Shown: in pieces, positions 8,017 to 12,251 of the stretch | How positions within the stretch are numbered: position 1 is the stretch's first letter | How the letters are laid out: the number at the start of each line of letters is the position of its first letter | From: CAYRTD01 sp964426915 | GTDB lineage: Bacteria > Bacteroidota > Bacteroidia > Bacteroidales > GCA-2748055 | NCBI GenBank assembly: GCA_964426915.1 | Contig: CAYRTD010000121.1 | Span: 1 to 12,251, forward strand | DNA: 12,251 nucleotides | Reading direction: 5' to 3' | Program-made: the position numbers and the translations under genes | The notes under the pieces: model-generated | Database searches by the model: none | What the model saw: the letters and a program-made list of their open reading frames with translations, nothing else | What the model was told of the DNA's origin: nothing

Positions 8017-11000
8017 CTAAAGCTTATAACGCAGTCCCAATTGGAATAACCTGGGTCTATAAAATTTATAAGCATTGTTATGGACACTAAAATCAGGTCC
8101 GAAAATTCGAAAACCATCTTCGGATGCATGGAACAAGTTAGTAGCATTGAAATAAACGCTTAAGCCCCTTACTGGAAGTTTTTGTTTTAAAGAAAGATCA
8201 AAAGTAGAATAATTCTCTATGAACTCGTCTTCCTCGGGTCGGTTTCCTACGTAAGAAACAACATCATCCTGCATATTAAAAGATATTCTTCCTGAAAAGC
8301 CTTTAATATCGGCACCCAGAGCAATATTGATAATGTGATCACCCTGTTGAAGCAACCGAGCAGTCCTAAAGGTATCCACTTCAGCAAAACGTTTAATGGG
8401 TGGGCGACTGGGATTTGGATTCGGCTCGTAATACTCATAAAGACGAAACTCCTGATAATCCATTCTTGAAAATACCCTGGTATAATTAATGTTAAATACT
8501 ATAGCATTGAATGGTTCTGGCAAATACCAGAAGTTGGTCTGCCAATCTAATTCTACACCTAACACCTTTGCAGGGTAAGGATTATTCATATAAGTCTCAA
8601 TTCTAGCGCTTTCATTAATTGTTGGAATATCATTCACTCCCTGTTCAGGCCATTCTACCTCTTCCGGAAGATTTTTTGCCATCCTGGCGGTGGGATAAAA
8701 CACATTGGTCATCTCCTTAAAAAAAGTACCTGCCGTAAATAATCCGATAGATTTATGATGGAAGGAAGTATAAAGGTCAAGGTTTTGGGAGATAGTGGGT
8801 TTTATATTTGTGTTACCTGAATATCCAGCTTCTCCCACCCTAATGTATCTACTGGGCAGAATATATCTGTAGTCTGGGCGTGATGCGGTTTTGGAATAAG
8901 CAAAACGTACATCAAACCAATCTGTTGCCTTATATCTTATCTGCATATTTGGGAACCAGTTTTGATGGTTCTTTACTGCATGGTTCAGGGTGTCCAGGTT
9001 ATACCCTGTCTCAAAATGAGTACGAATGGAAAAATATCCATGGTAATCTGTCTCCAATTCCTCATACCTAATACCGCCTAATAACATTAGTTTAGAGCCA
9101 ATATTTAATTCAGTCATAATGTAGGCGGCTGACAAATCTTCTGTTCCATTATAGTCGTGCCTCCAGGTATCTGCAAAATCTGTGAACCAGGTGGGTGAGG
9201 ACAAGCGAATATAAGGATCCATTAGATCGACATCTACAACTGTAGACATATCATACGCTCCATCAAGAAAATATTTCCCCCGCTCATCCAGATACTCCTG
9301 ATCCTTGAAATCCCTCAATTTTAGCGATTCATCCGGATTAATATTGTTTTCTTCAAGAAAATCCCTGGCACCTTCATTCCACTGCACTTCCGATAAACGG
9401 GCAATTTTCTTATTCCGGTCCGATTCACGAGTCATCCTATGGATCTTACCTCCGGTTTTGATCCTACCGGAAATATTCTCATTTATTGTAACTGGAATCT
9501 CGATGTTAACTGCAGCTGCCAGTTTCCTTTCATTGAAGCTGTCATCCCAAACATCACTTGTCCCTACTGTTGCAGTTTTCCAATCATCCTCGAACAAATC
9601 AATGCCATAAATATCATCCGGTCTGTAGCTGGTCAGATACGATTCATTAATAGTTTCGAATGCATTGCCTCCACTCTTAAAATCAAGATCATAACTAAGA
9701 TTGGTATTCCTTTCACTGTATGAATGTGTAAAACTATAGTCAACATATACTCCAGATAAATTATGTTCTCCTTGAAGAGAGTTCACTAACATCTTCCGGC
9801 TATAGATATCTCTGTCAAGTGTATACAATCTTTCTCCGGATGGGAATTCCAACTCATCACCATAGGAGACATAATTTATATCCTGATCAGAGTATGTGTT
9901 CATGAGAATAAACTTACCTTCTCCTAATTTGTAATCGATCAAAAGACTTCCACCTATGTTCTCTGCAATTTCAACATCATCTTGATAGTGGTATCCTTTA
10001 AGGCCATATGTTCCCAATCCGTAACCCGGGTCTTCTCCGGCAGTACCTAAGCCTAATTCGTAAATCGAGGTTCCCCGTTCCAAACCACCATTAGAACGTT
10101 GTATATTCCCCTGAGCAAAAATGCCAAGTTTATTATTAAGAAATCGATTACTTAAACTAAGCCAGCTCTTATAATTATCATAGGTATGATCCTGGGAATT
10201 GTATTGACCCTGAATTAAACCGTCAACATGAAATTCAGCAGGAGCTTCTTTTAGACGTAAATTTACGGTTCCACCAATTGCATCGGCGTCCATATCCGGA
10301 GTAACCACCTTAAACACCTCAAGCCCGGAGAGCATATTTGAAGAGACAAATCCCAGACTCGTGGAACGATCATCCATGCTGGTGGAAGGCATTTCAATAC
10401 CATTGACAAGTATCTTGTTCATTTTTGCCTGTACTCCACGTATTACTATTTTGTCGCCAGACTGAATTGACACCCCGGGTAAACGGCTAAGCGCCTTAGC
10501 AGCATTATCATCCGGCAACTCCTGAATCTTCTCTGAAGAGACAACATTCTTTATAGTTTTTGAGGAGAGCTGGTCATTAATGGCTGCAACTTGTCCTCTC
10601 GCCATGGCGGTAATCACAACTTCTTCGCCTTCGAATGACATATTTTCCAATTGGAAATCCAACTCCAATTCCTGTCCACCAACCAAATCAACCGGTTTAG
10701 AATTGTCTTTATATCCCAAATAACGAACGATGATGTTATGAGAACCTGAAGGCAATTTATCCAGACTATAAAACCCATCGAGGTTAGTAATTGTTCCAAT
10801 ACTTGTCCCCTCCAGGTGCACGCTGGCACCAATAAGGACTTCACCTGTTTTATCTGTTACTTTGCCCTTTACTCGGGCACTATTTGTAGTGCCTCTCTGT
10901 GCCATTATTGTGGTAACACAAAGTGTCATCATAAAAACGAAGGCAAATCTCATATTGAACAAATATAAAATTCTCACTTTTTCATTGTGCTTTATTTTAT

Positions 11001-11034
11001 CTCTAATTATACGCATCAGATTTCTCATAAACAT
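8017..11034 (-). CDS. TonB-dependent outer-membrane receptor with carboxypeptidase-regulatory-like N-domain
   Basis: Energy-dependent importer in the outer membrane, likely for oligosaccharides. From the N-terminus: a signal peptide whose hydrophobic core (about 29-45) ends TTIMAQ; a carboxypeptidase-D-regulatory-like beta-sandwich (about 54-131, with GKVTDKTGEVLIGASV and TNLDGFYSLDKLPSG); a TonB box region EEVVITA (137-143); a plug (about 155-262, with ALSRLPGVSIQ, VIRGVQAKMNKILVNG and DADAIGGTVNLR); then a long beta-barrel ending LFQLGLRYKL. At about 1000 residues it matches large Bacteroidetes receptors. Its plug resembles the TonB-Xanth-Caul type rather than SusC/RagA, and no SusD partner is next to it. 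The start is uncertain: ATG at 11034, 11025, 11016 and 10953 are all in frame. The last gives a short conventional signal peptide, while the longer ones give a basic n-region as often seen in this class. A promoter candidate and a palindrome lie just upstream, and the beta-helix gene follows in the same unit. Confidence 0.95.
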   Translation of the reverse strand: MFMRNLMRIIRDKIKHNEKVRILYLFNMRFAFVFMMTLCVTTIMAQRGTTNSARVKGKVTDKTGEVLIGASVHLEGTSIGTITNLDGFYSLDKLPSGSHNIIVRYLGYKDNSKPVDLVGGQELELDFQLENMSFEGEEVVITAMARGQVAAINDQLSSKTIKNVVSSEKIQELPDDNAAKALSRLPGVSIQSGDKIVIRGVQAKMNKILVNGIEMPSTSMDDRSTSLGFVSSNMLSGLEVFKVVTPDMDADAIGGTVNLRLKEAPAEFHVDGLIQGQYNSQDHTYDNYKSWLSLSNRFLNNKLGIFAQGNIQRSNGGLERGTSIYELGLGTAGEDPGYGLGTYGLKGYHYQDDVEIAENIGGSLLIDYKLGEGKFILMNTYSDQDINYVSYGDELEFPSGERLYTLDRDIYSRKMLVNSLQGEHNLSGVYVDYSFTHSYSERNTNLSYDLDFKSGGNAFETINESYLTSYRPDDIYGIDLFEDDWKTATVGTSDVWDDSFNERKLAAAVNIEIPVTINENISGRIKTGGKIHRMTRESDRNKKIARLSEVQWNEGARDFLEENNINPDESLKLRDFKDQEYLDERGKYFLDGAYDMSTVVDVDLMDPYIRLSSPTWFTDFADTWRHDYNGTEDLSAAYIMTELNIGSKLMLLGGIRYEELETDYHGYFSIRTHFETGYNLDTLNHAVKNHQNWFPNMQIRYKATDWFDVRFAYSKTASRPDYRYILPSRYIRVGEAGYSGNTNIKPTISQNLDLYTSFHHKSIGLFTAGTFFKEMTNVFYPTARMAKNLPEEVEWPEQGVNDIPTINESARIETYMNNPYPAKVLGVELDWQTNFWYLPEPFNAIVFNINYTRVFSRMDYQEFRLYEYYEPNPNPSRPPIKRFAEVDTFRTARLLQQGDHIINIALGADIKGFSGRISFNMQDDVVSYVGNRPEEDEFIENYSTFDLSLKQKLPVRGLSVYFNATNLFHASEDGFRIFGPDFSVHNNAYKFYRPRLFQLGLRYKL

Positions 11035-11088
11035 TTATACTTTACTTTGAGAATATATTGACTACTCCATTACAATTGTTCCAATTTG

Positions 11089-11119
11089 CAAAAGATACAT
11101 AAATAAGGATATTATCAAC
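11089..11119 (-). promoter_or_regulatory. Candidate promoter of the receptor/beta-helix unit
   Basis: The minus strand has GTTG (11119-11116), an 18-base spacer and TATCTTTTG (11097-11089). This resembles the Bacteroidetes sigma-factor pattern TTTG / TAnnTTTG, with one mismatch upstream and one extra base inside the -7 element. Initiation would fall roughly 40-50 bases before ATG 11034. The position is right for the operon, but the match is imperfect in AT-rich DNA. Confidence 0.4.
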
Positions 11120-11131
11120 TACTCTTTGTGA

Positions 11132-11158
11132 TGAGTTCATGTTATTAACATGAATTCA
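11132..11158. promoter_or_regulatory. Palindromic operator candidate upstream of the TonB receptor
   Basis: The core TTCATGTTA / TAACATGAA (11136-11144 and 11146-11154) is a perfect 9-base inverted repeat around a single T. After one mismatched pair (11135/11155), three more pairs (TGA/TCA) extend it to 27 bases. It is not followed by a T-rich tract on either strand, so it is unlikely to be a terminator. Its centre is about 27 bases upstream of the candidate -33 element, a position that suits a dimeric transcription factor, perhaps an activator. The regulator family cannot be told from the sequence. Confidence 0.55.
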
Positions 11159-11385
11159 GTGAATCGGAAAATAACAATGCTTTAAGACATATAAAGAACT
11201 CATTCGAGAAGTGTACCTTATTTCATAACTTACAAAAAAAAGATAAAACAATAAATAAATCACTCTTATAGTTCTCTGGGCAACAATTAATTTCACACCT
11301 ACTTAATATCCTTTTTACAATATCTTATTGTCCTTTCGACTACAAGTTTAAGTAATTTCTTTTACATTTCCAAAACATTCCATTT
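11159..11385. other. AT-rich intergenic stretch with no recognised gene
   Basis: Together with the promoter and operator this completes a gap of about 350 bases between the receptor start and the decayed gene. I see no open frame with protein-like composition, no tRNA-like fold and no convincing hairpin with a U tract. It may hold the distal part of the receptor's control region and the 3' end of the decayed gene's transcript. Confidence 0.5.
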
Positions 11386-11884
11386 TTATTTCATTATTAA
11401 CCGACTAAATTCAAAATCAATAAGATCATATTTTGTATTCGACAGTAAATTAATTGGATAGGCATTTTTTGTTTCCTGTTCAATATAATCTGCCTCCTTC
11501 TAAACAGAGCTATTTGCACCGAGCAAGGTTCAATCACACCAAGTTCAAGAATCAGATCATTTCCTAAAAATGAATGAGGCAGGGAGAATTTTTTTGAGAA
11601 TAAACCACTTCGTAATTGGCAGCATACCAATTTTGCGCCATAACCAATTCCAGGTTATCTTGAACAGTGAATGCAATGAACAACATCCGTGATCTGTTCA
11701 AAATTTTGTTTCTTCCCTTAGTTGGAACGTATAAATGGTGATATACTTTGAAATTGCCCGGATTGGTGTCGCTTATATTGTCACTTTGTTTTAGGTGATT
11801 CAAAAAAAATGTTTTTTTTATTGTTCCCGTGTTGGGTTTTTCATTGGAAAGTGCCACCAATAAATTCGATTGGTATAAAAATAT
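11386..11884 (-). pseudogene. Probable frameshifted gene remnant of unknown function
   Basis: Three consecutive minus-strand frames each read like ordinary protein and hand over to one another. Frame 1 is open from 11884 to a stop at 11564 and contains YHHLYVPTKGRNK and DNLELVMAQNWYAANYEVVY. Frame 2 takes over near an A7 run (11589-11595) with HSFLGNDLILELGVIEPCSV and continues to about 11500. Frame 3 starts right after a TAG at 11500-11502 and reads KEADYIEQETKNAYPINLL, then YDLIDFEFSRL, to a TAA at 11386. Two single-base shifts would join them into a protein C-terminus of roughly 165 residues. No convincing start is seen at the upstream end, and I do not recognise the family. Alternatives are sequencing errors in an intact gene end or a fragment left by rearrangement. 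It sits between a mutarotase-like gene and the receptor operon. Confidence 0.5.
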
Positions 11885-11947
11885 TTATTCTGGTTTGTTT
11901 AAAACACCATCTCTTTTCGAATCTTTATTGAACAGGTGTTAAATTAT

Positions 11948-12251
11948 CTAACATAATTCAATATTTCCATTTTTATCGACTGAACTAACTTTCTTGTCAT
12001 CAGGAACAAAAACAGAAGCTCCAATCCATGAGGTGGCATCCTCGCCCGCACCCAGGAAAGAAATCTGCCCTTCGGCTGCCTCTGCTTCAATAGTATGGGT
12101 GCCTGATGTAGAAGGCATAATGCAGAGTGTATATGCTTCACCATAGTGAGGATATCCATTATCGCCGTTTGCATTCATCCATAGTAAACAGTGATCGAAC
12201 ATATTCAGATCCCAGGCAAAACCAATTCCGATATTTTGTTGCATGTTTCTA
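11948..12251 (-). CDS. C-terminal part of an aldose-1-epimerase/galactose-mutarotase-like protein
   Basis: Only the last 100 codons are in the window. The frame is open through the right edge (codons AGA and AAC precede the first ATG at 12244), so the true start is outside. FDHCLLWMNAN followed by GYPHYGEAYTLCIMPSTS and then AAEGQISFLGAGEDATSWIG resembles the C-terminus of mutarotase-fold proteins of the aldose-epimerase superfamily. Those have a GYP-YG-Y...EP strand followed by a proline/glycine turn and a terminal beta-strand pair. The Glu usually preceding the Pro is Met here (IMPS). Such proteins interconvert sugar anomers in the cytoplasm, which would fit a glycan locus, but a related sugar-binding role is possible. 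The assignment rests on remembered motif similarity only. Confidence 0.6.
   Translation of the reverse strand, partial: RNMQQNIGIGFAWDLNMFDHCLLWMNANGDNGYPHYGEAYTLCIMPSTSGTHTIEAEAAEGQISFLGAGEDATSWIGASVFVPDDKKVSSVDKNGNIELC

Noticed and set aside
11903..11940. AACACC/GGTGTT inverted repeat after the mutarotase-like gene, considered as a terminator
   Set aside because: The stem is only six pairs with a 26-base loop and a bulge if extended, too weak to call.
1..12251. CRISPR arrays, tRNA or rRNA genes, insertion sequences
   Set aside because: No regularly spaced direct repeats, no cloverleaf-like segments and no transposase motifs or terminal inverted repeats were seen on reading the sequence.

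Overview
The window looks like part of a Bacteroidetes chromosome. It encodes a TonB-dependent receptor with an N-terminal carboxypeptidase-regulatory-like domain, a secreted protein with a type IX secretion (T9SS) type A sorting tail, and lipoproteins with Bacteroidetes-style signal peptides. Intergenic DNA is AT-rich and there are no strong Shine-Dalgarno sequences. The genus cannot be fixed from the sequence. Every gene I can support is on the minus strand, so transcription runs from the right edge to the left edge.

In order of transcription: (1) 12251-11948, the last ~100 codons of an aldose-1-epimerase/galactose-mutarotase-like protein, cut by the window edge. (2) 11884-11386, a probable decayed gene in three reading frames, of unrecognised function. 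(3) 11385-11035, a gene-free regulatory stretch with a near-perfect 27-bp palindrome and a Bacteroidetes-like promoter candidate. (4) 11034-8017, a ~1000-residue TonB-dependent receptor. (5) 7950-6130, a secreted parallel beta-helix protein with a T9SS tail, closed by a clear intrinsic terminator at 6105-6062. (6) 5976-4246, a SurA-like lipoprotein with two parvulin-like regions. (7) 4246-1898, a polytopic membrane protein with a central spermidine-synthase-like domain, overlapping the previous stop by one base. (8) 1807-1, a lipoprotein sulfatase with the CxPxR formylglycine signature and a HEAT-repeat-like C-terminus. It is open at the left edge.

The gene set fits a glycan-utilisation neighbourhood: outer-membrane import (TonB-dependent receptor), a secreted beta-helix protein that may bind or cleave polysaccharide, a sulfatase and a sugar mutarotase. 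No SusD-like protein is visible next to the receptor, and the receptor lacks the look of a classical SusC. The receptor and beta-helix genes form a two-gene unit with its own putative operator, promoter and terminator. The PPIase lipoprotein and the spermidine-synthase-like membrane protein form a second, translationally coupled unit whose role is unknown. The sulfatase follows it after 90 bp. The glycan substrate cannot be deduced from this window, although the sulfatase implies that sulfated sugars are handled.
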